A stretch of 62,374 nucleotides of DNA, taken from contig JAEWJH010000101.1 in NCBI GenBank assembly GCA_023386635.1, positions 1 through 62,374 of the forward strand, in the 5' to 3' direction. Below are positions 6,730-16,324 of the stretch, one piece after another (position 1 is the first letter of the stretch; every line of letters begins with the position of its first letter). The DNA is from Pseudomonadota bacterium. GTDB taxonomy: Bacteria > Pseudomonadota > Alphaproteobacteria > Rhizobiales > Xanthobacteraceae. The notes beneath the pieces are model-generated. The model saw only the letters and a list, made by a program, of their open reading frames with translations, was not told the origin of the DNA and did no database searches. Position numbers and translations under genes: made by a program.

Positions 6730-8025
6730 ATGACCGTGGCTTCCGTATTGCTGGCGAGTTCGACGTTCAACGTTCCGACGCTGTTGCTGGTCGGCATGGC
6801 GATCGCGGCGTTGCTCGGCATCTTCATGCTGCTGATCTGGCTGCAGGATCGTGCCATGCGGGCGCTCGCCTGGTGGGGCGCGGCCTATCTGATCGGCGGG
6901 GCGGCGATGGCGCTGTGGAATGCGCCGGCCGAATGGTCGATCCCCCCATGGGCGCCCGGCGCGCTGCTCTATCTTGCCTGCGGCATTGTCGTGAATGGCG
7001 TGCGTGTCTTTCACCGCCGCCGGCTGCGCTATCTCGGCGCTTATTTCGGCACCGTCATCTGGTGTGCGCTGACGCAATTGCCGGGGTTCGAGGATGGCAC
7101 AGGCCCGCGTCTGATCACCGGTGCCATCATCGTCGCGGCCTATACGTTCCTGATCACGTTCGAGTTGCGGCACGATCGTCGCAAGGCGGCGCGGATCGCC
7201 GGCCCGCCGTTTCTGGTGCCGGTCATTCACGCCACCATCTTTCTGTTGCCGGTCGCGCTGAACGAGATGTTTCCGGGGCCGATGCGCGAGGCGTTCGCCG
7301 CTGTCTGGTTTCAATTGTTCGCCATCGAGACGATCCTCTACGCGGTCGGCACCGCGTTCATCGTGCTGCTGCTGGTGAAGGATCATCACGTCCAGATTCA
7401 CAAGACCGCGGCATCGACCGATCCGCTCACCGGCCTGTTCAACCGGCGCGGTTTCTACGAGGCGGCAGCTCAATTGCGTGCGCGCGCGGCGAAGAAGCGC
7501 GAGCCGGTCAGCGTCCTGATGTTCGATCTCGATCACTTCAAGTCGATCAACGACCGGTTCGGCCACGCGACCGGCGACGACGTGATCCATCGCTTCGCCC
7601 GCACGGCGGCCGACAGCATGCGCGCCGACGACATCGTCGCGCGGCTCGGCGGCGAGGAGTTCGCCGCCATCGTCGCCGGCGGCGAGGATGTGGCCGCGCT
7701 GATCGGCGAGCGCGTGCGCGGCAATTTCCAGACCGCCGGCACGCATTTCAACGACATCGCCATCAACGCCACAGTCAGCGTCGGCGCTGCCTGCACCCGT
7801 GACAGCGCGCTCGACCTGCATGTGCTGCTCGATCGCGCCGACGGCGCGCTTTACCAGGCCAAGAAGGGCGGGCGAAACCGCGTCACCGTCGCCGCGGAGC
7901 CGCAGCCGCACCCGGTGGCGCGGCATATCGCGGCGGCGCGTGCGGCCAACAATCTGCCGGAGGTGCGTTCGCCGTCACTGGTGCCGGCCGCGGGCACTCC
8001 CTTGCCGCATCTTGCGGACGCCTGA
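6730..8025 (+). CDS. Membrane-anchored diguanylate cyclase (GGDEF)
   Basis: A 431-residue protein. Residues about 15-215 form a run of roughly six hydrophobic segments, an N-terminal membrane sensor of no family I can name. A GGDEF domain follows from TDPLTGLFNRRGF (about 231). The active site reads GGEEF (about 307-311), which is competent for making c-di-GMP from two GTP. The inhibitory I-site RADD (RxxD) lies exactly five residues before it, so product inhibition is likely. There is no EAL domain. A disordered Pro/Ala tail of about 45 residues follows the domain. The ATG at 6730 has only a weak Shine-Dalgarno. It is probably monocistronic. Confidence 0.9.
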   Translation: MTVASVLLASSTFNVPTLLLVGMAIAALLGIFMLLIWLQDRAMRALAWWGAAYLIGGAAMALWNAPAEWSIPPWAPGALLYLACGIVVNGVRVFHRRRLRYLGAYFGTVIWCALTQLPGFEDGTGPRLITGAIIVAAYTFLITFELRHDRRKAARIAGPPFLVPVIHATIFLLPVALNEMFPGPMREAFAAVWFQLFAIETILYAVGTAFIVLLLVKDHHVQIHKTAASTDPLTGLFNRRGFYEAAAQLRARAAKKREPVSVLMFDLDHFKSINDRFGHATGDDVIHRFARTAADSMRADDIVARLGGEEFAAIVAGGEDVAALIGERVRGNFQTAGTHFNDIAINATVSVGAACTRDSALDLHVLLDRADGALYQAKKGGRNRVTVAAEPQPHPVARHIAAARAANNLPEVRSPSLVPAAGTPLPHLADA

Positions 8026-8036
8026 TTGGCAAGCCC

Positions 8037-8078
8037 GCACCGGCAAGACAGCACCGGCAAGATCCTACCGGCAAGACT
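8037..8078 (+). repeat. Three tandem copies of a 14-bp unit
   Basis: Units at 8037-8050, 8051-8064 and 8065-8078 share the core ACCGGCAAGA with small changes at their edges. They lie in the gap after the diguanylate cyclase stop, upstream of a small membrane-protein gene. No known function. Confidence 0.7.
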
Positions 8079-8111
8079 CTCTTTACCAATCGCGCGCACA
8101 CTTTGCGGATC

Positions 8112-8345
8112 ATGTCCCGTGTGCCGGCTCAACCTTCGGACTGGGGCGACCTGACGCTGGAGCGTCAGGCGGCGAGCGCCGGTTGCGCGCTGGCCTGTTC
8201 GTTCTCGTCATCGGACGAATTTTACGCCGACATCATCCACGAGCGCCGCGCCGCCGGTGTCTACGGCGTGCCGTGGTATCGCACGCCCGCCGCGGCCGTC
8301 TGTGCCGGCGTGGTCGTGCTCGCTTTGGCGTTGCTCGCCCTCTGA
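8112..8345 (+). CDS. Small hypothetical protein with C-terminal transmembrane segment
   Basis: A 77-residue frame from ATG 8112. The N-terminal part is polar (SDWGDLTLERQ, SSSDEFYADIIHERRA). Two cysteines lie at CALAC. The C-terminus is one clear hydrophobic helix (AAAVCAGVVVLALALLAL), so it would be tail-anchored in the membrane. There is no strong ribosome binding site and no recognised family. It may be an orphan gene or a partner of the upstream cyclase. Confidence 0.45.
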   Translation: MSRVPAQPSDWGDLTLERQAASAGCALACSFSSSDEFYADIIHERRAAGVYGVPWYRTPAAAVCAGVVVLALALLAL

Positions 8346-8369
8346 GGCCGAAACATGATCCCAAAGCAA

Positions 8370-8395
8370 ACGGGGCGCCCTCGCGAGCGCCCCGT
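8370..8395 (-). terminator. Hairpin terminator after glnA
   Basis: ACGGGGCGC (8370-8378) faces GCGCCCCGT (8387-8395), a 9-bp stem. In the minus direction it is followed by TTTGCTTTGG, a short T-rich tail. It lies 27 bases past the glnA stop. Confidence 0.65.
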
Positions 8396-8421
8396 AAAAT
8401 CCTGCCGTATCGCTCGCGCGA

Positions 8422-9831
8422 TCAGCCGGAATAGTACATGTCGTACTCGACCGGATGCGGGGTGTGTTCGAAGCGGATCACTTCCGTCATCTTCAGGTCG
8501 ATATAGCTGTCGATGAAGTCGTCATCGAACACGCCGCCGGCCTTGAGGAAGTCGCGATCCTTGTCGAGGCTCTCGAGCGCTTCGCGCAGCGAACCGCACA
8601 CGGTCGGGATCTTCTTCAGCTCGGCGCGCGGCAGATCGTAGAGATCCTTGTCCATCGCATCGCCGGGGTGGAGCTTGTTCTTGATGCCGTCGAGGCCCGC
8701 CATCAGCAGCGCGGCGAAGCAGAGATACGGGTTCGCCAGCGGATCGGGGAAGCGCACTTCGACGCGCTTGGCCTTCGGGTTGGTGGTGTAGGGGATGCGG
8801 CACGAGGCCGAGCGGTTGCGCGCCGAATAGGCGAGCAGCACCGGCGCTTCGAAGCCCGGCACCAGACGCTTGTAGGAGTTGGTGGTCGGGTTGGTGAAGG
8901 CGTTGATCGCCTTCGCGTGCTTGATCACGCCGGCGATGTAGGAGAGGCAGGTCTCCGACAGATCGGCGTATTTGTTGCCGGCGAAGGTCGGTTTGCCGTC
9001 CTTCCAGATCGACTGATGCACGTGCATGCCCGAGCCGTTGTCGCCGTAGATCGGCTTCGGCATGAAGGTCGCGGTCTTGCCGTAGATGTGCGCGACCTGA
9101 TGCACGCAGTACTTATAGATCTGCATCTGGTCGGCCATGTAGGTGAGCGGCGCGAACTTCAGGCCGAGTTCGTGCTGGGCGGACGCGACTTCGTGGTGAT
9201 GCTTTTCCACCTTTGCGCCCATGCGCGCCATGGCGCCGAGCATTTCCGAACGCATGTCCTGCGCGGAATCCATCGGCGGCACCGGGAAGTAGCCGCCCTT
9301 GGTCTTGATGCGGTGGCCGAGATTGCCGCCTTCGTAGTCGGTGTCCGAGTTGGTCGGCAGTTCGACCGAGTCGAGCTTGAAGCTGACGTTGTAGGTGTCC
9401 GCCTTGTACTTCACGTCGTCGAACACGAAGAACTCGGCTTCCGGACCGACGAAGATGGTGTCGCCGACGCCCGACTGCTTGACCATCGCTTCGGCCTTCT
9501 TGGCGATCGAGCGCGGGTCGCGATTATAAGGCTCGCCGGTGGTCGGCTCGAGCACGTCGCACACCAGCACCATGGTCGTTTCTGCGAAGAACGGATCGAT
9601 GCAGGCGGTGGCCGGGTCCGGCATCAGCTGCATGTCGGATTCGTTGATGGCCTTCCAGCCGGCGATCGATGAGCCGTCGAACGCCTGGCCTTCGGCGAAG
9701 GTGTCTTCCTCGATCATGCCGACGTCGAACGTGACGTGCTGCCACTTGCCGCGCGGGTCGGTGAAGCGCAGGTCGACGTATTTCACGTCGTTGTCCTTGA
9801 TCATTTTCATCACGTCTTTAGGCGTCGTCAT
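8422..9831 (-). CDS. glnA: Glutamine synthetase type I
   Basis: A 469-residue GSI that makes glutamine from glutamate, ammonia and ATP in the cytoplasm as a dodecamer. Visible are DPRGKWQHVTFD in the N-terminal beta-grasp, the active-site block around NGSGMHVHQSIWKDGKP (about 264-280), and NPTTNSYKRLVPG. The adenylylation tyrosine is in DKDLYDLP near residue 397, so GlnE-type control is expected. The ATG at 9831 gives the standard length; a GTG at 9837 would add two residues. It lies 68 bases behind glnB in the same direction, the classic alphaproteobacterial glnBA pair. Confidence 0.98.
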   Translation of the reverse strand: MTTPKDVMKMIKDNDVKYVDLRFTDPRGKWQHVTFDVGMIEEDTFAEGQAFDGSSIAGWKAINESDMQLMPDPATACIDPFFAETTMVLVCDVLEPTTGEPYNRDPRSIAKKAEAMVKQSGVGDTIFVGPEAEFFVFDDVKYKADTYNVSFKLDSVELPTNSDTDYEGGNLGHRIKTKGGYFPVPPMDSAQDMRSEMLGAMARMGAKVEKHHHEVASAQHELGLKFAPLTYMADQMQIYKYCVHQVAHIYGKTATFMPKPIYGDNGSGMHVHQSIWKDGKPTFAGNKYADLSETCLSYIAGVIKHAKAINAFTNPTTNSYKRLVPGFEAPVLLAYSARNRSASCRIPYTTNPKAKRVEVRFPDPLANPYLCFAALLMAGLDGIKNKLHPGDAMDKDLYDLPRAELKKIPTVCGSLREALESLDKDRDFLKAGGVFDDDFIDSYIDLKMTEVIRFEHTPHPVEYDMYYSG

Positions 9832-9899
9832 CGTCACGGTCCCTGTTATTGATTGGGGGAGAGCTGAAGAATGTTGGAAAGAAGGACGGAGGCTGTCCG

Positions 9900-10238
9900 T
9901 CAGATCGCATCCATGCCGGACTCACCGGTGCGGATGCGGATCGCTTCTTCGATATTGGACACGAAAATCTTGCCGTCGCCGATGCGGCCGGTCTGGGCCG
10001 CGCGGCGGATCGCGTCGACGGCCTTGTCGACCATCGCATCGCCCAGCACGATTTCGATTTTCACCTTGGGAAGGAAGTCGACCACATATTCGGCGCCGCG
10101 ATAGAGTTCGGTGTGGCCCTTCTGCCGGCCGAAGCCCTTGGCCTCGGTCACGGTGATGCCTTGCAAGCCGACCTCCTGCAAAGCCTCCTTCACTTCATCG
10201 AGCTTGAATGGCTTGATGACTGCCTCGATTTTTTTCAT
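9900..10238 (-). CDS. glnB: Nitrogen regulatory protein PII
   Basis: A 112-residue trimeric signal protein that reads 2-oxoglutarate and ATP/ADP and controls GlnE, GlnD-linked signalling and NtrB. Its start MKKIEAVIKPFKLDEVKEAL is preceded by GGAAGGA. The T-loop GHTELYRGAEYVVDFLPK carries the uridylylated Tyr at position 51. The C-terminal signature GDGKIFVSNIEEAIRIRTGE is intact. It is followed by glnA. An upstream sigma54-type promoter fits NtrC-controlled expression. GlnB rather than GlnK is chosen because glnA, not amtB, is the neighbour. Confidence 0.96.
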   Translation of the reverse strand: MKKIEAVIKPFKLDEVKEALQEVGLQGITVTEAKGFGRQKGHTELYRGAEYVVDFLPKVKIEIVLGDAMVDKAVDAIRRAAQTGRIGDGKIFVSNIEEAIRIRTGESGMDAI

Positions 10239-10305
10239 CGATGTCCTTCCCACGGCACGCCTGTTGGGCGCGCCGGGCGAGAGAGCTGGCGCGCCGACGC
10301 GGGAT

Positions 10306-10323
10306 AAGCACGTCTCGTGCCAA
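10306..10323 (-). promoter_or_regulatory. Sigma54 (RpoN) promoter of glnBA
   Basis: On the minus strand the sequence reads TTGGCACGAGACGTGCTT. The invariant GG (-24) and GC (-12) are separated by exactly 10 bases and the TGGCACG half is perfect. It lies about 70 bases upstream of the glnB ATG, a suitable distance. This is the known mode of control for glnB-glnA in related bacteria. No perfect NtrC site was found by eye; the nearest is a TGC-N10-GCA element on the plus strand, TGCAAAAGGTGTGGCA, one base shorter than consensus. Confidence 0.75.
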
Positions 10324-10389
10324 CTCGCGGATCTGCAAAAGGTGTGGCAGGGCAATGCTTTGACCGGCCGGCGCGCGATCGGCGTGCGG

Positions 10390-10439
10390 CTGCCGCTTTT
10401 TTGGTGCCTGTTTTATGATCAGCCTGCCGCTTTTTTGGT
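10390..10439. repeat. Two perfect 16-bp direct repeats in the glnB-nnr gap
   Basis: CTGCCGCTTTTTTGGT occurs at 10390-10405 and again at 10424-10439, 34 bases apart. A TGATCA palindrome lies between them. They sit upstream of the sigma54 site (seen from glnB) and 37 bases before the nnr ATG. A pair of binding sites for a regulator is one explanation; a small duplication is the other. Confidence 0.7.
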
Positions 10440-10475
10440 CGGCACAACGAGGGGCCGAGGGAGGATCATTGACGG

Positions 10476-12038
10476 ATGATGGAACTGCTCACCACGGCGG
10501 AAATGGCGCGGGCCGATCAACGGACCATCGCGGCCGGGACGCCCGGCATCGTGCTGATGGAGCGCGCCGGCGCGGCGGTGGCCGAGCGGGCGATGGCGTT
10601 GCGGTCCCACGGCCGCGTGCTGGTTCTGGCCGGGCCGGGCAACAATGGCGGCGACGGTTATGTCGCCGCGCGCCTCATGGCCGGGAGAGGCTACGCGGTT
10701 ACGGTTCTCGCGCCCGGCGGTGAGCCGCGCGCCGGCGATGCGGCCGAGGCGGCACGGCGCTGGACGGGTGCGACGCTGACCGGCGGCGATCTTCCGCCGT
10801 GCGATCTCATCGTCGATGCGCTGTTCGGAGCCGGGCTGGCGCGCCCGCTCGACGGCGCGGCTGCGGCGCTGGTCGAGGCCGCTAATGCGGCGAAGGTGCC
10901 GATCCTGGCGGTCGATCTGCCGAGCGGCATTCAGGGCGATACCGGTGAGGTTCCGGGCGGGGGCGTTGGCATCGCGATCCGCGCGACCGAGACCGTGACG
11001 TTCGCGCGCCGCAAGCCGGGGCATCTGCTGCTGCCGGGCCGGCTGCATTGCGGCCGGGTGCGGGTCGCCGATATCGGCATTTCGGCCGAGACCATCGCGG
11101 CGGTGGCGCCGTCCTGTTTCGCCAACGAACCGAACCTGTGGCGTCAGGCGCTGCCGTGGCCTGCGGCGGATGGCCACAAATACAGCCGCGGCCATGTGGT
11201 GGCCGGTTCGGGCGGGCTCGCCAGCACCGGAGCCGGGCGCCTTGCCGCACGCGCCGCGCTGCGGGCCGGGGCGGGGCTGGTGACGATTGCCTGCCCGCTG
11301 GACGCGCTGGCGGTTCAGGCGACCGCCAATACGGCGGTGATGGTCCGCCCCGTCGACGGTGCGGACGATCTGGCGGCGCTGCTGGCGGACCGGCGGGTCA
11401 CGGCGGTGGTGCTGGGACCAGGCGCCGGGGTCGGCGAGCGGCTGCGGGCGGAGGTGCGGACGGCGCTCGCCAGCGAGGCGGCGGTGGTGCTCGACGCTGA
11501 TGCGATCACCAGTTTCGCCGACGCGCCGGAGGCCCTGGCCGCCGCCATCGGTGCGCGGCAGGCTCCGACCGTGCTCACGCCCCATGGGGGCGAATTTCAT
11601 CGCTTAGTCAGTCTGTTAAATGGTTTTGATAAAATTATAGATAAACTTGAACAAGCGCGTTCATCGTCCCGATATTTCAGGGCAATCATCCTGTTGAAAG
11701 GGCCGGATACTGTCGTCGCCATGCCGGACGGGCGGGCCTCCATCGCCGGGAATGCGCCGCCGTGGCTGGCCACCGCCGGGGCCGGCGATGCGCTGGCGGG
11801 CATAATCGCCGGGCTTCTCGCTCAGGGGATGCCGGCGTTCGAGGCGGTTTCGGCCGCGGTCTGGCTTCATGGCGCGGCGGCCGCGGCGGTCGGTCCCGGC
11901 CTGATCGCCGAGGACCTCCCGGAGGCGCTGCCCGGCGTTCTGACCCGTCTGCGCGCGGGTGTTTCGTCGATGGAACCCGGCGGGTCTGCGACACGCGATC
12001 CCGCCCATTTTTGGTGGTGTGCCGGCCCGCGTGCGTGA
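10476..12038 (+). CDS. nnr: Bifunctional NAD(P)H-hydrate repair enzyme (epimerase and ADP-dependent dehydratase)
   Basis: A 520-residue fusion that repairs hydrated NADH/NADPH. The N-terminal YjeF_N epimerase domain spans about residues 1-210; VLAGPGNNGGDGYVAARLM near 50-68 is its signature. The C-terminal ribokinase-like dehydratase runs from about 230; HKYSRGHV opens it, and ATAGAGDALAGIIAGLLAQG (about 434-453) holds the catalytic Asp. Two adjacent ATGs (10476, 10479) follow GGGAGGA. Oddity: codons 376-395 (11601-11650) are strikingly AT-rich, with TTA and ATA codons. The last 25 residues are an atypical tail. It is divergent from glnBA. Confidence 0.95.
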   Translation: MMELLTTAEMARADQRTIAAGTPGIVLMERAGAAVAERAMALRSHGRVLVLAGPGNNGGDGYVAARLMAGRGYAVTVLAPGGEPRAGDAAEAARRWTGATLTGGDLPPCDLIVDALFGAGLARPLDGAAAALVEAANAAKVPILAVDLPSGIQGDTGEVPGGGVGIAIRATETVTFARRKPGHLLLPGRLHCGRVRVADIGISAETIAAVAPSCFANEPNLWRQALPWPAADGHKYSRGHVVAGSGGLASTGAGRLAARAALRAGAGLVTIACPLDALAVQATANTAVMVRPVDGADDLAALLADRRVTAVVLGPGAGVGERLRAEVRTALASEAAVVLDADAITSFADAPEALAAAIGARQAPTVLTPHGGEFHRLVSLLNGFDKIIDKLEQARSSSRYFRAIILLKGPDTVVAMPDGRASIAGNAPPWLATAGAGDALAGIIAGLLAQGMPAFEAVSAAVWLHGAAAAAVGPGLIAEDLPEALPGVLTRLRAGVSSMEPGGSATRDPAHFWWCAGPRA

Positions 12039-12130
12039 TATAGACCGCGCCGCCTGTGATGCGGTCTGCCGCCTCGCGGCGAGCGCGGACATCCTGCATT
12101 CCCACGACCTGTCGCGGCCGGGATGCCCTC

Positions 12131-12215
12131 GCGGGCGTGGCGGAATTGGTAGACGCGCCGGATTTAGGTTCCGGTGGCGAAAGTCGTGGGGGTTCGAGTC
12201 CCTCCGCCCGCACCA
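12131..12215 (+). tRNA. tRNA-Leu (anticodon UAG)
   Basis: An 85-nt tRNA with a long variable arm. The acceptor GCGGGCG (12131-12137) pairs with CGCCCGC (12205-12211). The anticodon loop reads ATTTAGGT with TAG in the centre. It has the T-loop GGTTCGAGTCC, discriminator A and an encoded CCA (12213-12215). Confidence 0.97.
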
Positions 12216-12300
12216 CTGAATTTGGTTTTTCCTGCCGCGTGTCCGGCATCACCCGGCTTGGCCGATCACGGCTTTGCCGACGAAGACTGAGAGAATTGTC

Positions 12301-13680
12301 ATGAACGTCACTGAAACCTTGTCCGAGGGCCTCAAGCGCGAATTTCGCGTCGTCGTGCCGGCGACCGATCTGGCCGAGAAGGTTACCGCGCGGCTCAACG
12401 AACTGAAGGATCGCGTGCAGATCCGCGGCTTCCGTCCGGGCAAGGTGCCGATGTCGCATCTCCAGCGCATGTATGGCCGCTCGGCGATGGCCGAGACCAT
12501 CGAGAGCACGGTGCGCGACACCAACATCAAGATCTTCACCGAGCGCGGCTTCAAGCTCGCGTCCGAGGCCAAGGTGACGCTGCCGACCGAAGAGCAGGCG
12601 GTCGAGAAGCTGATCGAGGGCAAGTCCGACCTCGACTACACCGTGGCGATCGAGATCGTCCCGGAGATCAAGCTCGCCGACTTCAAGACCTTCAAACTCA
12701 AGCGCGTCACCGCCGATGTGAGCGACGCGGAGATCGACGAGGCGGTGCAGCGCATCGCCGACCAGAACAAGCCTTACGAGGCGCGCGCCGAAGGCGAAGC
12801 GGCCGCGAAGGACGATCGCGTGACCATGAAGTTCGTCGGCTCGATCGACGGCAAGGTGTTCGACGGCGGCAGCGGCGACGACGTGCCGGTGGTGATCGGC
12901 TCCAACACCTTCATCCCGGGTTTCGAGGATCAGCTCGTCGGCATCAAGACCGGCGAGACCCGCACCGTGAACGTCACGTTCCCGGAGCAGTATCCGAGCG
13001 CCGAACTGGCCGGCAAGGCCGCGTCGTTCGAAGTGACGGCCAAAGCGGTGGAGAAGCCGGGTACGGTCGCGCTCGACGACGAGTTCGCCAAGCGCCTCGG
13101 CATCGAATCGATCGCCAAGCTGCGCGAGGCGGTGAAGGAGCGGATCGCGGCCGAGCACGCGGGCGTGTCGCGCCAGCTCATCAAGCGCGCGCTGCTCGAC
13201 CAGGTCGACAAGGCCCACAAGTTCGATCCGCCGCAGTCCCTTGTCAGCGACGAATTCGAGCGTATCTGGAAGTCGACCAACGACGAGCTGAAGGCGCAGG
13301 GCCGGACGTTCGCCGACGAGAACACGACCGAGGAGAAGGCTCGCGCCGAATATCAGCAGATCGCCGATCGCCGCGTGCGGCTCGGCCTGGTCCTGGCGGA
13401 TATCGGGGAGAAGAACAATATTACGGTCACGGACGAGGAAGTGAACCGGGCGATGGTTGAGCGCCTGCGTCAGTTCCCCGGCCAGGAGCAGAAGGTCTGG
13501 GAGTACTACCGCAATAATCCGGACGCCATGGCGTCCCTGCGGGCGCCGATCTTCGAGGACAAGGTGATCGACTTCGTGATCGAACTCGCTGAAGTCACCG
13601 ACGAGAAGGTGAGCCGCGAGGAGTTGAAGAAGTTGTCCGAGGCTCAGGACACCGAGGCTCAAGGCGGGACGGCGGCCTGA
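12301..13680 (+). CDS. tig: Trigger factor (ribosome-associated chaperone / peptidyl-prolyl isomerase)
   Basis: A 459-residue chaperone that binds L23 at the ribosomal exit tunnel. The N-terminal ribosome-binding signature is RGFRPGKVPMSHLQRMYG (about 43-60). The FKBP-type PPIase domain covers about 160-245 (DRVTMKFVGSIDGKVFDGG and FIPGFEDQLVGIKTGETR). A helical C-terminal domain follows. The ATG at 12301 gives the conserved MNVTETLSEGLKREF start. It heads the classic tig-clpP-clpX-lon order. Confidence 0.97.
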   Translation: MNVTETLSEGLKREFRVVVPATDLAEKVTARLNELKDRVQIRGFRPGKVPMSHLQRMYGRSAMAETIESTVRDTNIKIFTERGFKLASEAKVTLPTEEQAVEKLIEGKSDLDYTVAIEIVPEIKLADFKTFKLKRVTADVSDAEIDEAVQRIADQNKPYEARAEGEAAAKDDRVTMKFVGSIDGKVFDGGSGDDVPVVIGSNTFIPGFEDQLVGIKTGETRTVNVTFPEQYPSAELAGKAASFEVTAKAVEKPGTVALDDEFAKRLGIESIAKLREAVKERIAAEHAGVSRQLIKRALLDQVDKAHKFDPPQSLVSDEFERIWKSTNDELKAQGRTFADENTTEEKARAEYQQIADRRVRLGLVLADIGEKNNITVTDEEVNRAMVERLRQFPGQEQKVWEYYRNNPDAMASLRAPIFEDKVIDFVIELAEVTDEKVSREELKKLSEAQDTEAQGGTAA

Positions 13681-13784
13681 CCGGCGACGGATCAGGCGGG
13701 CCGGTTCGCTTCCGAAACTTGGGAAGGCTAGACTCCGGCCCGCACGATTCGTGCTGCCGCGTATGATGTTTGCAAGGACGCAAG

Positions 13785-14420
13785 ATGAGAGACCCCGTCG
13801 ATACCTATATGAACTACCTCGTGCCGATGGTGGTCGAGCAGACCAACCGGGGCGAGCGCGCCTACGACATCTACTCGCGGCTGTTGAAAGAGCGCATCAT
13901 CTTCGTAACCGGTCCGGTCGAGGACGGCATGGCGACGTTATGTGTCGCCCAGCTCCTGTTCCTCGAGGCGGAGAATCCGAAGAAAGAGATCGCGATGTAC
14001 ATCAACTCCCCCGGCGGGGTGGTGACGTCGGGCATGGCGATCTACGACACGATGCAGTTCATCCGGCCGGCGGTATCGACGCTGTGCATCGGCCAGGCGG
14101 CCTCCATGGGCTCGCTGCTGCTGACCGCCGGCGCCAAGGACATGCGCTTCGCGCTGCCGAATGCCCGCATCATGGTCCACCAGCCCTCGGGCGGGTTCCA
14201 GGGGCAGGCCACGGACATCATGCTGCACGCCCAGGAAATCCTGAACCTGAAGAAGCGGCTGAATGAAATCTATGTGAAGCACACCGGCCAGTCCCTCAAG
14301 AAGATTGAGGACGCGCTGGAGCGTGATTACTTCCTGACATCTGATATGGCGAAGGATTTCGGCCTGATCGACAAGGTTCTCGAGCAGCGCCCGGAAGACC
14401 TGGTTCCGAAGCCGGCCTGA
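13785..14420 (+). CDS. clpP: ATP-dependent Clp protease proteolytic subunit
   Basis: A 211-residue serine peptidase that forms the 14-mer chamber used by ClpX and ClpA. The catalytic Ser is in GQAASMGSLLL (about residue 106), the His in MVHQPSGGFQGQATD (about 131), and the Asp is further along in the C-terminal half. The start MRDPVDTYMNYLVPMVVEQ is 8 bases behind AAGGAC. It lies between tig and clpX; a hairpin separates it from clpX, which probably has its own promoter. Confidence 0.98.
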   Translation: MRDPVDTYMNYLVPMVVEQTNRGERAYDIYSRLLKERIIFVTGPVEDGMATLCVAQLLFLEAENPKKEIAMYINSPGGVVTSGMAIYDTMQFIRPAVSTLCIGQAASMGSLLLTAGAKDMRFALPNARIMVHQPSGGFQGQATDIMLHAQEILNLKKRLNEIYVKHTGQSLKKIEDALERDYFLTSDMAKDFGLIDKVLEQRPEDLVPKPA

Positions 14421-14448
14421 TTGCCGGTGGAACAACTTGGCATCAAGG

Positions 14449-14470
14449 GACGCCGGATATCGCCGGCGTC
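14449..14470 (+). terminator. Hairpin after clpP
   Basis: GACGCCGG (14449-14456) faces CCGGCGTC (14463-14470) across a 6-base loop, 28 bases after the clpP stop. There is no T-run, so it may attenuate rather than fully stop transcription. The remainder of the gap to clpX (14471-14719) contains an AT-rich patch near 14541-14575, likely promoter sequence, but no clean -35/-10 pair. Confidence 0.4.
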
Positions 14471-14719
14471 ACCCCAAAACAGCCACAAAAAATAGTCCGA
14501 GTGGGCAAAGGCTGGACTTGTGCACGACCGGGCAGGGGTTCGTTATCATTAATGAAATCTTGATTATCCGATCGTTAGCATGCTTCGCTTAGAGTGCCGT
14601 GCTCTGCCGGCGAATCTGGAACCGACGGCGGGGCCGAACAAGAACAGACCGGAGCAGCATCCGGCTCGAAATTTACTTCCAGGAACGAACGGACGCATCG
14701 GCGTCCGACGGAGACGCGA

Positions 14720-16000
<1,281 letters not shown>

Positions 16001-16036
16001 TCCCGGCTGCCTGACCGATCCAGTCCGATGATGGTC

Positions 16037-16059
16037 CGGGCCGCGCAGGGCGCGGCCCG
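16037..16059 (+). terminator. GC-rich hairpin after clpX
   Basis: A perfect 10-bp stem, CGGGCCGCGC (16037-16046) and GCGCGGCCCG (16050-16059), with a 3-base loop. It is 36 bases after the clpX stop, with only a short TTC tail. Confidence 0.55.
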
Positions 16060-16130
16060 TTCGACCTCGCGTGACGCGCCGGCTGCAAAGCGGCTGCGCA
16101 GATGCCGGAACCGGGGGACAGATCGGCCCA

Positions 16131-16159
16131 TTGATAAGGGGAGATAGCACCCCTAACTA
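16131..16159 (+). promoter_or_regulatory. Possible lon promoter in the 324-bp clpX-lon gap
   Basis: TTGATA (16131-16136), a 17-base spacer and TAACTA (16154-16159) form the best sigma70-like pair in 16060-16324. No clear heat-shock (CTTG...CCCAT-type) element was seen by eye. The rest of the gap shows no convincing element. Confidence 0.25.
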
Positions 16160-16324
16160 CGTGTGGCGTCCGAAACGTACTAGCGTACCAAGTCCGTGCG
16201 ATTCCGGCGTGATTCTGGGCAAGGGGGCTGGGCATCCAGCCATCATCCTGTCCATCCCGATGCACATGTCGACGGTGCCGAAAGCGGGCCGGAGATGTGG
16301 GGCACAACATAAGGAACTGGGGTA

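Noticed and set aside
6758..6775. Three GTTC words in a row near the start of the diguanylate cyclase gene, like an SOS box
   Set aside because: Their spacing is N3 and N10, not the N7 needed for an alphaproteobacterial LexA site, and they lie inside the coding sequence.
11686..13662. 658-codon open frame antisense to tig
   Set aside because: High GC leaves the antisense frame of real genes free of stops. The protein has no fold-like pattern and is rich in Arg/His/Asp as expected of a shadow; tig on the other strand is certain.
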